From positions 558,001 through 622,000 of the forward strand of contig NZ_SNQG01000001.1 of assembly GCF_004378255.1 (NCBI RefSeq): a stretch of 64,000 nucleotides of DNA. The letters run 5' to 3'. Positions 16,873-25,162 of the stretch are shown piece after piece (position 1 is the stretch's first letter; the number at the start of each line of letters is the position of its first letter). The translations under genes were made by a program, and so were the position numbers. The notes under the pieces are model-generated. The model saw only the letters and a list, made by a program, of their open reading frames with translations. It had not been told where the DNA came from and searched no databases. This DNA comes from Mucilaginibacter phyllosphaerae. Lineage in GTDB: Bacteria > Bacteroidota > Bacteroidia > Sphingobacteriales > Sphingobacteriaceae.

Positions 16873-18894
16873 TTAATTATTTATTTGTTTTAATGCATCT
16901 GCTATATTGTAAGCCGGCAAACCACAGGTTTTATCCCGGCATACAAATATGCGCGTTTGGTTGTTAAACCTTTGTGCCAGCAAAGGTAAACTTCCATCTT
17001 TACCGCCCAATATTATTTTATTGGGAATATAATGTAGTTCCATTTCCATCCGCTTTGCTTCGGCATCGTTACCTGTAATAGCTACCTCGTAAGTGCCAAA
17101 AACTTCATCAAGCAGTAAAACACACCAATTGGAGTAGGCTGTGGCATATTTGGCCAGGTGCGGCAGCAGGTTACGCAGCAATTGCCCCGATACCTCCAGG
17201 TAGCCCTCATTATCAAAAAACAGGCCCAGTTTTTTTAAATTACGTGCCATTACCGAGTTTGACGCCGGGATCACCCCATCCATAATTTCACATTTACGGG
17301 CGATCAGCATCTCATCGTTATCTGCAGTGTAAAAAAAGATCCCCCCCTCCTGATCATAATAGTGGGCCAGGGTATAATCGGCCAGCTTTTGGGCCTGTAT
17401 CAGCCACACTTCATCAAAAGTCACTTCGTAAAGGGCTATAAAAGCCTCAATAATATTGGCATAATCATCCAGGAAGGAGGCCTCTCCCCAGCCCTCTCCG
17501 AAGGAGAGGGAGGTGTTGGTTTTATAAACACGGCTTATCCTGGCACCAGAGATAAGGTTATTGTTTATAAATTCAGCATTCTTCAAAGCAAGTTCTAAAT
17601 ATTGGGGATCATTAAAAGTGCGGTAGGCTTCGCACAGGCCTTTTAGCATCAGGCCGTTCCATGATGCCAGGATCTTATTATCCAGGCCGGGGCGTACGCG
17701 GTTGCTGCGGGCATTTAAAACCTTTTGGCGGGATGCGTTTATGCGGCTCACCAGTTCCTCCACGGTTAGCCCTAATTTTTCTGCCAGTTCGGCATCCTCT
17801 TCGCGGCGATAGAAAACGTTGGAATGCTCCTCTTCCCAGTTGCCATCTTCGGTAACGTGGTAGTAAATATTAAATATATCGGCTTCATCGCCCAGTATCT
17901 CCTCAATTTCGGCTTTGGTAAAGATATAGAATTTACCCTCCTTACCCTCGCTGTCGGCATCCAACGCCGAGTAAAAACCGTAACCCGGCGATGTTAATTC
18001 GCGGCTAACAAAGGTGATGATCTCGTCAACTACAGTTTTATAAAGCGGGTTGGGGTTCCAGGTGTAAGCCTCGGCATACAGGCTCACCAGTTGGCCGTTA
18101 TCATAAAGCATTTTCTCGAAGTGCGGCACATGCCAAACACCATCAACCGCGTAACGGGCAAAGCCGCCACCAATATGATCATAAATACCACCGAAAGCCA
18201 TTTTTTTGAGGGTAAGCTTTACATTCTTTGCAACCTCTTCATCCTTCATCAGGTGGGCATAACGCATTAAAAACAAGGAGTTAGTTGGCATCGGGAATTT
18301 TGGTGCACCGCCAAAGCCCCCCTCTACCGGGTCGATATACTTGCGCCAGGTAGTCAGGATGGTTTGCAGATCCGCTTTGGTGTAAGCAGGCTGCTCTTTT
18401 ACAAAAGCAACTGATTCATATTGTTTGATGCCCTCGGTTAAGCGTACGGCATAATCCTCGGCTTCATCGGGTTTGGTTTTATAAAAATCGGCCAGGTTAA
18501 GCAGCAGCGATGCCCAATCGTTCTTGCGGAAATAGGTACCGCCGTAAATAGGCCGCTGATCGGGCAGGCAAATGCAGTTGAGCGGCCAGCCGCCGCGGCC
18601 ACTCATCAGTTGAATGGCACTCATATAGATCTGGTCTACGTCCGGGCGCTCTTCCCTATCCACCTTAATGCACACAAAGTACTCGTTCATTACCCCGGCT
18701 ACGGCCTCGTCCTCAAAGCTCTCGTGCTCCATTACGTGGCACCAGTGGCAAGCAGAGTAACCTATACTCACCAGTATCAGTTTATTCTCGTCCTTAGCTT
18801 TTTGCAGCGCTTCGGGCCCCCAGGGGAACCAGTTAACCGGGTTGTTGGCATGCTGTAATAAATAGGGCGAGGTAGAGTTGGCCAGTTTGTTCAT
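16873..18894 (-). CDS. Thioredoxin-domain protein, YyaL/SPATA20 (DUF255) family
   Basis: 673 residues. The N-terminal domain begins with [20 protein letters not shown] and has the thioredoxin-like CHWCH motif ([16 protein letters not shown], about 48-55). The long C-terminal part is an (alpha/alpha) toroid as in cellobiose epimerase-like proteins ([38 protein letters not shown]). Function in bacteria is unproven. Unusually, a palindromic repeat (17475-17515) lies inside the frame and encodes about ten residues ([11 protein letters not shown]) without breaking it. A CAAATATA (18950-18957, TATATTTG on this strand) upstream is a candidate -7 box. Confidence 0.9.
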   Translation of the reverse strand: MNKLANSTSPYLLQHANNPVNWFPWGPEALQKAKDENKLILVSIGYSACHWCHVMEHESFEDEAVAGVMNEYFVCIKVDREERPDVDQIYMSAIQLMSGRGGWPLNCICLPDQRPIYGGTYFRKNDWASLLLNLADFYKTKPDEAEDYAVRLTEGIKQYESVAFVKEQPAYTKADLQTILTTWRKYIDPVEGGFGGAPKFPMPTNSLFLMRYAHLMKDEEVAKNVKLTLKKMAFGGIYDHIGGGFARYAVDGVWHVPHFEKMLYDNGQLVSLYAEAYTWNPNPLYKTVVDEIITFVSRELTSPGYGFYSALDADSEGKEGKFYIFTKAEIEEILGDEADIFNIYYHVTEDGNWEEEHSNVFYRREEDAELAEKLGLTVEELVSRINASRQKVLNARSNRVRPGLDNKILASWNGLMLKGLCEAYRTFNDPQYLELALKNAEFINNNLISGARISRVYKTNTSLSFGEGWGEASFLDDYANIIEAFIALYEVTFDEVWLIQAQKLADYTLAHYYDQEGGIFFYTADNDEMLIARKCEIMDGVIPASNSVMARNLKKLGLFFDNEGYLEVSGQLLRNLLPHLAKYATAYSNWCVLLLDEVFGTYEVAITGNDAEAKRMEMELHYIPNKIILGGKDGSLPLLAQRFNNQTRIFVCRDKTCGLPAYNIADALKQINN
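17475..17515. repeat. Palindromic repeat inserted in frame within the yyaL-like gene
   Basis: CCCTCTCC (17492-17499) and GGAGAGGG (17503-17510) form an 8-bp stem with a GAA loop, flanked by AGGCCTCTCCCCAG. Read in the gene's frame it adds [11 protein letters not shown] between TNT and SFLDDYAN. It looks like a dispersed intergenic repeat that has landed in a coding region at a tolerated loop. Confidence 0.65.
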
Positions 18895-18989
18895 GTTGGT
18901 GGTAGATGTATTATAACAACACTTAATTAGGTGTTTGTTTTTGACAAAACAAATATAGCAGCCTCATGTAAACATATCGCTTGGCAAAA

Positions 18990-19019
18990 TTTGATTTTGA
19001 AGCAATTCCGTTATATTTG
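18990..19019 (+). promoter_or_regulatory. Bacteroidota-type promoter (TTTG-N18-TATATTTG)
   Basis: TTTG at 18990-18993, then 18 nt, then TATATTTG (TAnnTTTG) at 19012-19019. This matches the -33/-7 consensus of the primary sigma factor in this phylum. It would start transcription near 19025 and therefore excludes a TTG codon at 18981 as the start of the next gene. Confidence 0.6.
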
Positions 19020-19040
19020 ACCAGCAACATAAACATCACA

Positions 19041-20132
19041 GTGAGTTTTTTTAAAAATATCTTTAAACAAAAAGAGGCACCTATAACTTCTTACGAAACC
19101 TTTTGGGACTGGTTTAGACAACACGAAAACACATTTTATAAAGTTGTAAAAGAGCAGGGTAATATCGAAAAAGTTTTTTTTGATAAATTATCTGTTAAAC
19201 TTAAGGAACTTAAGGATGGCTATTTTTATTTAACAGGTATGTTGAATGACGAAACCGTTGAATTGGTTTTTACTGCTGACGGAGCCATTGAGAATATTGT
19301 TTTTGTAGAAGAATTAGTATCCTCCGCACCAAAAATTGATAATTGGGTGTTCACGGCTTTAAAACCTGCCCTCTCGATAGATAATGTTAGTATTAAAATG
19401 AACAATTACATGTTCACTAAAAACAATATTAATTTTTATGCTGAAGAAAATGAGAACTTTCCGGATGAAATAAATATCAATATTGTACATGATGATTTGG
19501 ATGAAGCCAATAGAGAAGCAATCGTCCATGGCTCGTATATATTTTTAGATAACTTTTTGGGGGAGTTGAACTTTGCAACCACTATTGATAATATAAGTTT
19601 TGTTGACAAAAACAAAGCCTCAGCTGACCTAATTCCTATAGAAAAATTAAAAGATTTCTTGATTTGGCGGCAGAAAGAGTTCGTTGAAAAATATGATTCA
19701 TCAAATCGCAATACTCAGGAGGATAATTATTCTCTATTAGAAGGCACACTAGTTAATGGAAATAAATTGCTTGCTGCAATAAATACAGGCCTCTTAAAAT
19801 GGGATAGTAAGGCTTCTCATCCCTGGATAGCAACTATTGAAATAAAGTATAACGGTTTATCAACAAACGGCATGCCTGATAATAAAACTTCTGTTTTACT
19901 TAATGGCATTGAAGATGAAATACTTAATGATTTAGAGGATATTAAAGGTTATTTAAATATTGGCCGACAAACATCTGAAGGCGTTCGGGAAATACATTTT
20001 GCCTGTAAAGACTTTAGGCTTCCATCAAAAACATTCCATAAAATCAAACAAAAGTATTCATCTCAGTCACCTATAAGTTATCGAATATATAAAGACAAAT
20101 ATTGGCGATCATTTAATCAGTTCATTAATTGA
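19041..20132 (+). CDS. DUF695-like hypothetical protein, AT-rich
   Basis: 363 residues from a GTG start at 19041 (reading SFFKNIFKQKEAPITSYETF). A TTG 60 nt further upstream is in frame but lies before the promoter at 18990-19019, so I prefer GTG. The middle segment IPIEKLKDFLIWRQKEFVEKYD and ETFWDWFRQHENTFYK resemble the DUF695 family of Bacteroidota. No signal peptide or membrane segment, probably cytoplasmic. Base composition and codon use are visibly more AT-rich than the neighbours, suggesting recent transfer. Function unknown. Confidence 0.7.
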   Translation: MSFFKNIFKQKEAPITSYETFWDWFRQHENTFYKVVKEQGNIEKVFFDKLSVKLKELKDGYFYLTGMLNDETVELVFTADGAIENIVFVEELVSSAPKIDNWVFTALKPALSIDNVSIKMNNYMFTKNNINFYAEENENFPDEININIVHDDLDEANREAIVHGSYIFLDNFLGELNFATTIDNISFVDKNKASADLIPIEKLKDFLIWRQKEFVEKYDSSNRNTQEDNYSLLEGTLVNGNKLLAAINTGLLKWDSKASHPWIATIEIKYNGLSTNGMPDNKTSVLLNGIEDEILNDLEDIKGYLNIGRQTSEGVREIHFACKDFRLPSKTFHKIKQKYSSQSPISYRIYKDKYWRSFNQFIN

Positions 20133-20143
20133 GTCCATACAAT

Positions 20144-20281
20144 AACACCAAACTCAGGGCTGCCAAAACCATTATGCTGCTGGCGGCCATTTACAATATT
20201 TTTTGGGGGATAGTGATCTCGGCCTGGCCGCAAATTATTTTGTTCGGCAACCCGCCTTTAAATATCCTAATTATCATTTAG
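20144..20281 (+). pseudogene. Truncated duplicate of the membrane-protein gene at 21150
   Basis: Starting at AACACCAAACTC, 46 codons translate to the same protein as residues 2-45 of the gene at 21150 (NTKLRAAKTIMLLAAIYNIF, then WGIVISAWPQIILFGNPP), ending in TAG. The ATG is lost (AAT at that position) and the second half of the gene is absent. Differences from the intact copy are mostly at third codon positions, so the copy was under protein-level selection before it decayed. The intact copy lies 1 kb downstream with one minus-strand gene between. Confidence 0.75.
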
Positions 20282-21029
20282 GCAAGCTGTAAGTAACCTT
20301 ACCGTCTTTATCTAAAAAGTTAAGTTTTGCTACACCGTTAGAATCTACAAGGAGTTGTAACCTCGGCTTGCCCATGCGGTCGGCTAATGTTACCATTGCC
20401 GTTTTCTCCTCATTTTTCCCCACAAAAACACGTTGTGCAACAGCTTTTATGCCCGGTTGCGGTTCCATCAGTTTCTTTAACAAAGCATCTTTTTGGGCAC
20501 TTGCCGGCAGCGCCTGTGCTTTTTTATACCCTGCCCGCCATTCCCAAAAAGGCGGGGACGTTTGCCAGTCGTCGATATGCAAACCGGTGGTTTGTTCCCC
20601 GTTATCATCGGCATACTGCATGTAAAGTACCTGGTTTTGATTATACTGATCGAACGATAGATGACCAGTGGCCGAATAACGCCCGGTAGAATCCTTATGG
20701 CCCATAAATACCAAGCCACCGTTTTCGGTACCCTCGTCATTAAAAAAGATCAGTCCGGGGCGCGTACCTCCGGGAATTGGCGGGGTTAAGCCCTTGCCAT
20801 AGGCCAATACCTCGGGCGAGCGGCTTTTATTAGAAATAACCATTCTTAAGGCCCCGGTTTTCTCCACTATGTTGATGCGTTCGGCAGAGATTTCTTCAAA
20901 ACGGGCTACCTTACTTTTTTGGGTGAAAGCAAATGATACCGCTGCAACTAAAAGCGTTGTTAAAATACCCGCGTACCATTTTAGGAATGACAGGTCCTTC
21001 TGCATTTTTACTATTTGTTGTTCCATCAT
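20274..21029 (-). CDS. Membrane-anchored hypothetical protein with repeat-rich beta domain
   Basis: 251 residues. One N-terminal transmembrane helix (about 14-32, LKWYAGILTTLLVAAVSFAF) is followed by an exposed domain beginning KVARFEEISAERINIVEKTG, with beta-strand-rich segments (GLIFFNDEGTENGGLVFMG, RLQLLVDSNGVAKLNFLD). Proteins with this pattern are common and uncharacterised in Bacteroidota. The start could also be the second Met. It overlaps the stop of the truncated copy at 20144-20281 and is divergent from the intact gene at 21150. Confidence 0.7.
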   Translation of the reverse strand: MMEQQIVKMQKDLSFLKWYAGILTTLLVAAVSFAFTQKSKVARFEEISAERINIVEKTGALRMVISNKSRSPEVLAYGKGLTPPIPGGTRPGLIFFNDEGTENGGLVFMGHKDSTGRYSATGHLSFDQYNQNQVLYMQYADDNGEQTTGLHIDDWQTSPPFWEWRAGYKKAQALPASAQKDALLKKLMEPQPGIKAVAQRVFVGKNEEKTAMVTLADRMGKPRLQLLVDSNGVAKLNFLDKDGKVTYSLPK

Positions 21030-21149
21030 TACGATCTCCTTTTTCAGGCCTCAATAAGGCTGTTATTAATTGTAAACTTGGCCTAAGGTAGATAATAATC
21101 TATCGCATCAACGCCATTCGATCTCAAAAACCTATTTTTACCGGTACCT

Positions 21150-21572
21150 ATGAACACCAAACTCCGGGCCGCCAAAACCATTATGTTGCTGGCGGCCATT
21201 TACAATATTTTTTGGGGGATAGTGATCTCTGCCTGGCCGCAAATTATTTTGTTCGGCAATCCTCCTACCGATTTCCTGCTCATCATTTTGCGTTGCGTGG
21301 GGATGCTGGTTGGGGTTTATGGCATCGCTTATTATTTTGCCTCGAAAGATCCGGTTGCCTACTGGCCGCTGATACTGGTTGGCTTTATCGGCAAGGTGTT
21401 GGGGCCGATCGGTTCGGTATATTACATTTGGCTGGGCAAGCTGGCCCCAGCCTTCTTTTGGGTAAACGTTTGGAACGATATGATCTGGCTGCTGCCCTTC
21501 GGGTGGATAATTTATCAGGCCTTAAAAAACGGTTGTAAGATCGTTTTTTTTGATCATTTCATCTTTTTGTAA
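21150..21572 (+). CDS. Small four-helix membrane protein, unknown
   Basis: 140 residues with four hydrophobic segments (about 10-30, 42-62, 70-92, 103-125). The start is the ATG at 21150 (MNTKLRAAKTIMLLAAIYNI). Conserved-looking features are FASKDPVAYWPLILVGFIGK and WNDMIWLLPFGWIIYQAL. Inner-membrane location is expected; function is unknown. A truncated, decayed paralogue lies at 20144-20281. Confidence 0.7.
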   Translation: MNTKLRAAKTIMLLAAIYNIFWGIVISAWPQIILFGNPPTDFLLIILRCVGMLVGVYGIAYYFASKDPVAYWPLILVGFIGKVLGPIGSVYYIWLGKLAPAFFWVNVWNDMIWLLPFGWIIYQALKNGCKIVFFDHFIFL

Positions 21573-21815
21573 AAGTAGGTCAAAAACCAACAAAATCAGA
21601 TACATACAGGGCGTTTCGGGGGCGTTTTAATCCGTTTAAAAGTCGTTTTTTGGCGCTCAGATCCGGTCCAAAATTTGCTTTTTAAGCAATACAGGATTTC
21701 ATCAGATTTGCCTTGTAGTTAACAAGATTGGATGGTGGAAAATTTCAGTTACCAATTTATTTAGCTTTCCGGTGCAAAACACTAATTTCGCGGTACAAGA
21801 AAAGAGGAACAGGAT

Positions 21816-24101
21816 TTGGATTATTTAGAGGGGTTAAATCCCGAGCAAAAGGCAGCCGTATTACAAACCAAGGGGCCGGTAATGATCATTGCCGGTGCGG
21901 GATCCGGTAAAACACGTGTGATCACCTTTAGGGTGGCACACCTTATTCGCAGTGGTGTGGATAGCTTTAATATACTGGTACTTACCTTTACCAACAAGGC
22001 CGCCCGCGAGATGCGCGAACGGATCAACCATATTTGCGGCCCCGAAGCCAAAAACATCTGGATGGGTACCTTCCACTCGGTGTTTGCCAAGCTTTTACGG
22101 GTGGAGGCCAACCGCATCGGCTACCCCAGCAATTTTACTATTTACGATACCGACGACAGTAAAAGCGTACTGCGCGCCATCCTCAAAGAAATGCAGCTGG
22201 ATGATAAGCTTTATAGCGTAAATTTTGTGCTAAACCGCATATCTGCAGCCAAAAACAACCTGGTTGGCTGGCAGGAATATCAAAATAACGAACAGATACA
22301 AGCCGATGATTTTAGCAGCGGCCGCGGCATGCTGGGCAAGATCTATGAAACCTACGCACAGCGCTGTTACCGCGCCGGCGCTATGGATTTTGATGATTTG
22401 CTATTCAAAACCAACGAGTTATTAAAACTCCATGCCGATGTATTGAACAAGTATCAGCAGAAGTTTAAATACCTGATGGTGGATGAGTATCAGGATACCA
22501 ACTTTTCGCAGTACCTGATCGTGAAACGCCTTGCCGCCGTTAACGAGAACATTTGTGTGGTGGGCGATGATGCACAAAGTATCTACGCCTTCCGCGGGGC
22601 CAATATCCAGAACATCCTCAACTTTGAGAAGGACTACCCCGACCTGCACATATTTAAGCTGGAGCAGAACTATCGCTCCACCCAAAACATTGTAAATGTG
22701 GCCAATAGCATTATTGCCAACAACAAAGAACAGCTTAAAAAGAACGTTTTTTCTGAAAAAGAGACAGGCGATAAAATAAAGGTAATGCGCGCTTTCAGCG
22801 ATAATGAGGAAGGCAAGCTGGTGGCTGATGCCATTATGTTCCAGCGCAGTTCAAACGGCCTTAAGTGGCACGATTTCGCGATATTATACCGTACCAATGC
22901 CCAGTCCCGCTCGATGGAGGAGGCCTTGCGCAAGAACGGTATCCCTTATAAAATATATGGCGGCTTGTCCTTTTATCAGCGTAAAGAGATCAAGGACTTG
23001 ATAGCCTACTTCCGCCTTACCTTTAACCCTAATGATGAGGAAGCGCTTAAACGGGTTATTAATTACCCAAAACGCGGCATTGGCGATACTACGGTTGACC
23101 GGATCATTGTGGCTGCAGACAAAAACAACATTACGCCTTTTGAGGTGATATTAGAGGCAAACCGCTATGTAGACAAAACCCCGGCATCCTTAAATGCCTT
23201 TGCTGCCATGATCCAGAGCTTCCAGGTGATCACTAAAAACCAGAGCGCTTACGAGGCTGCCCTGCATATTGCACAGCACTCGGGCCTGCTTAAGGATCTT
23301 TACGAGGATAAATCTGTAGAAGGGCTTAACCGGTATGAAAACATCCAGGAACTGTTGAACGGGATCAAAGAGTTTTCTGAACGGGAGGATATTGAGGAAA
23401 AAGGACTGGATATTTTTATGCAGGATGTGGCCCTTTTAACCAATGATGATAAGGATAAAAACAAGGATGCCGATACGGTATCGTTAATGACCATTCACTC
23501 CTCTAAAGGGCTGGAATTTCCCCAAGTGCATATTGTGGGGCTGGAAGAGAACCTGTTCCCTTCGCAAATGTCGCTTAACTCGCGCAGCGACCTGGAAGAA
23601 GAGCGCCGCTTGTTCTACGTAGCCATTACCCGCGCCGAGTATAAATTAACCATCAGCTACGCTACATCGCGCTTTAAATTCGGCACGCTCATCAACTGCG
23701 AGCCAAGCCGTTTTTTAGATGAGATAGACGCCAAGTACCTGGAGCTTGATTTTACGGCCAAACCGGCGCCGTCTGCGGGCTCGTCCTTTGATGATGAACG
23801 CAGTGCCTGGACCCGTAAAAACGATACTTATTCTAAACCAAAAGCAGCTACTGCGCCACCGGTTAAAACCACATCTATACTGGCTAAAGCGCACGTACCA
23901 TCTGCCGGTTTTAAACCTTCGGATACCGCTAACCTGCAGGTTGGCATGCAGGTTGAACACGAACGTTTTGGTTTTGGCAAGGTGCTTACCTTAGAAGGTA
24001 GCAAGCCCGATATTAAGGCGACCATATTTTTTAAGGAGATAGGGCAAAAACAACTGCTGCTTAAATTTGCCAAACTGAGTATAATCAGTGGGGTAGAATG
24101 A
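21816..24101 (+). CDS. ATP-dependent DNA helicase, UvrD/PcrA/Rep family (SF1)
   Basis: 761 residues from a TTG start at 21816 (TTG GAT TAT TTA), preceded by AAAGAGGAACAGG, which acts as a ribosome-binding site; no ATG fits the family N-terminus. Superfamily 1 motifs in order: NPEQKAAV (Q motif), GAGSGKT (27-33, Walker A), TFTNKAAREM (Ia), VDEYQDTN (222-229, Walker B), GDDAQSIYAFRGA (III), EQNYRST (IV), MTIHSSKGLEF (V) and VAITRAE (VI). The C-terminus has the PcrA-type VEHERFGFGKV Tudor-like segment. Role: unwinding DNA in repair and replication restart. Confidence 0.95.
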   Translation: MDYLEGLNPEQKAAVLQTKGPVMIIAGAGSGKTRVITFRVAHLIRSGVDSFNILVLTFTNKAAREMRERINHICGPEAKNIWMGTFHSVFAKLLRVEANRIGYPSNFTIYDTDDSKSVLRAILKEMQLDDKLYSVNFVLNRISAAKNNLVGWQEYQNNEQIQADDFSSGRGMLGKIYETYAQRCYRAGAMDFDDLLFKTNELLKLHADVLNKYQQKFKYLMVDEYQDTNFSQYLIVKRLAAVNENICVVGDDAQSIYAFRGANIQNILNFEKDYPDLHIFKLEQNYRSTQNIVNVANSIIANNKEQLKKNVFSEKETGDKIKVMRAFSDNEEGKLVADAIMFQRSSNGLKWHDFAILYRTNAQSRSMEEALRKNGIPYKIYGGLSFYQRKEIKDLIAYFRLTFNPNDEEALKRVINYPKRGIGDTTVDRIIVAADKNNITPFEVILEANRYVDKTPASLNAFAAMIQSFQVITKNQSAYEAALHIAQHSGLLKDLYEDKSVEGLNRYENIQELLNGIKEFSEREDIEEKGLDIFMQDVALLTNDDKDKNKDADTVSLMTIHSSKGLEFPQVHIVGLEENLFPSQMSLNSRSDLEEERRLFYVAITRAEYKLTISYATSRFKFGTLINCEPSRFLDEIDAKYLELDFTAKPAPSAGSSFDDERSAWTRKNDTYSKPKAATAPPVKTTSILAKAHVPSAGFKPSDTANLQVGMQVEHERFGFGKVLTLEGSKPDIKATIFFKEIGQKQLLLKFAKLSIISGVE

Positions 24102-24216
24102 CGCACTATTCCCGATTTATGTAGAGTAAATTCCACATAATTATATATATAAGCATTAACTATGCGTTAAATACGCACAATAAGCATATATTTAATATAT
24201 GGCACAAGGTTTGGAC

Positions 24217-24250
24217 AATAGTTAATACCCTTTTCCCCTAATTAACTATT
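24217..24250. promoter_or_regulatory. Inverted repeat abutting the XRE regulator start (candidate operator)
   Basis: AATAGTTAAT (24217-24226) and ATTAACTATT (24241-24250) are perfect inverted copies with a 14-nt centre. The right arm ends at the base before the ATG at 24251. Position and symmetry suit autorepression by the encoded HTH protein, or a leader hairpin over the start codon. Confidence 0.5.
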
Positions 24251-24631
24251 ATGTACATGATGAGCGATACCATCAAAAAGAAAACAAACAAATCTGCAGG
24301 CAAAAACATACGTACTTTACGCCATGAGCGTGGCTGGAGCCAGGAAGACGTTGCCAACCGGTTGGGTATATCTATCCCGGCCTTTTCAAAGATCGAAACA
24401 GGCGTTACAGATATAAATTTATCCAGACTGGAGCAAATTGCCAATATCTTTGAAGTAAGCGTTGTTAATCTTTTATCGCTTGAATATACCGAAGAGCCAA
24501 GCACACAAGATGTAAGCCTGAGCATCATCCAGAAAAAACTGGTTGACAGGGAAGTTGAGATCAGCAACTTACAGCGCAAGGTTATTTTATTGTATGAAGA
24601 ACTGTTAAGCAAAAGCGGCGTTGCCATGTAA
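24251..24631 (+). CDS. XRE-family transcriptional regulator
   Basis: 126 residues. A helix-turn-helix domain spans about 18-75: GKNIRTLRHERGWSQEDVA, NRLGISIPAFSKIETGVTD, LEQIANIFEVSVVNLLSLE. The C-terminal 40 residues (LSIIQKKLVDREVEISNLQR) form a predicted coiled coil, probably for dimerisation. The start could also be Met3 or Met4. An inverted repeat directly before the start (24217-24250) may be its own operator. Neighbours are the unknown 96-aa protein and, further on, the TPR sensor and peptide array. Confidence 0.88.
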   Translation: MYMMSDTIKKKTNKSAGKNIRTLRHERGWSQEDVANRLGISIPAFSKIETGVTDINLSRLEQIANIFEVSVVNLLSLEYTEEPSTQDVSLSIIQKKLVDREVEISNLQRKVILLYEELLSKSGVAM

Positions 24632-24864
24632 GTTTGGCTGTACACTGTTCATTATACGCAACACATCACATTTTTTTTAAAGATCGGTAATTATAAAGAT
24701 CAATTGATTTTAGTGCAATTAAATTAAACCTTGATTAATTAATTGCATCAAATGACAAAAAATCTTATTAATTACCATTTTTTTGTTTAAAATTTTGATG
24801 GCATGTGTTTTACATCGCGTTTGGTTTTAAAATTGTACAGCATTTGTACAACTAAAAACTATCT

Positions 24865-25155
24865 ATGTCTAACTACATGATATCTATTTCAAATGCCGAC
24901 CAACTAAAAGTTGGGACCATACATGACAGGCGCAGCAAGTTAAAAGTAAAAGCATTTGATTTATTCAGGTCGCGGGTAAAACAACGCGAGGGGGAAGTAA
25001 GGTTTTTTGTTACCGCCGGTAATGAGACCCTGGCATTTGAAACCGAGGGCTACAAAAGGCACAGGCAGCTGTTAATTCTGCAAATGATATCAAGATATTG
25101 TATGTATTTAGGGTTGATGGAAGCGCAGATACACAGCACGTATCCGGGCTTATAA
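24865..25155 (+). CDS. Unknown 96-residue protein
   Basis: MSNYMISISNADQLKVGTIH begins the protein; it is basic in the middle (DRRSKLKVKAFDLFRSRVKQ) and has no signal peptide or membrane helix. I do not recognise a family. A short inverted repeat TTGTAC/GTACAA (24833-24851) lies just before the start. It ends 7 nt from the convergent end of the TPR protein. Likely a real gene from its length, start context and placement, but with no function to propose. Confidence 0.55.
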   Translation: MSNYMISISNADQLKVGTIHDRRSKLKVKAFDLFRSRVKQREGEVRFFVTAGNETLAFETEGYKRHRQLLILQMISRYCMYLGLMEAQIHSTYPGL

Positions 25156-25162
25156 GTATTAT

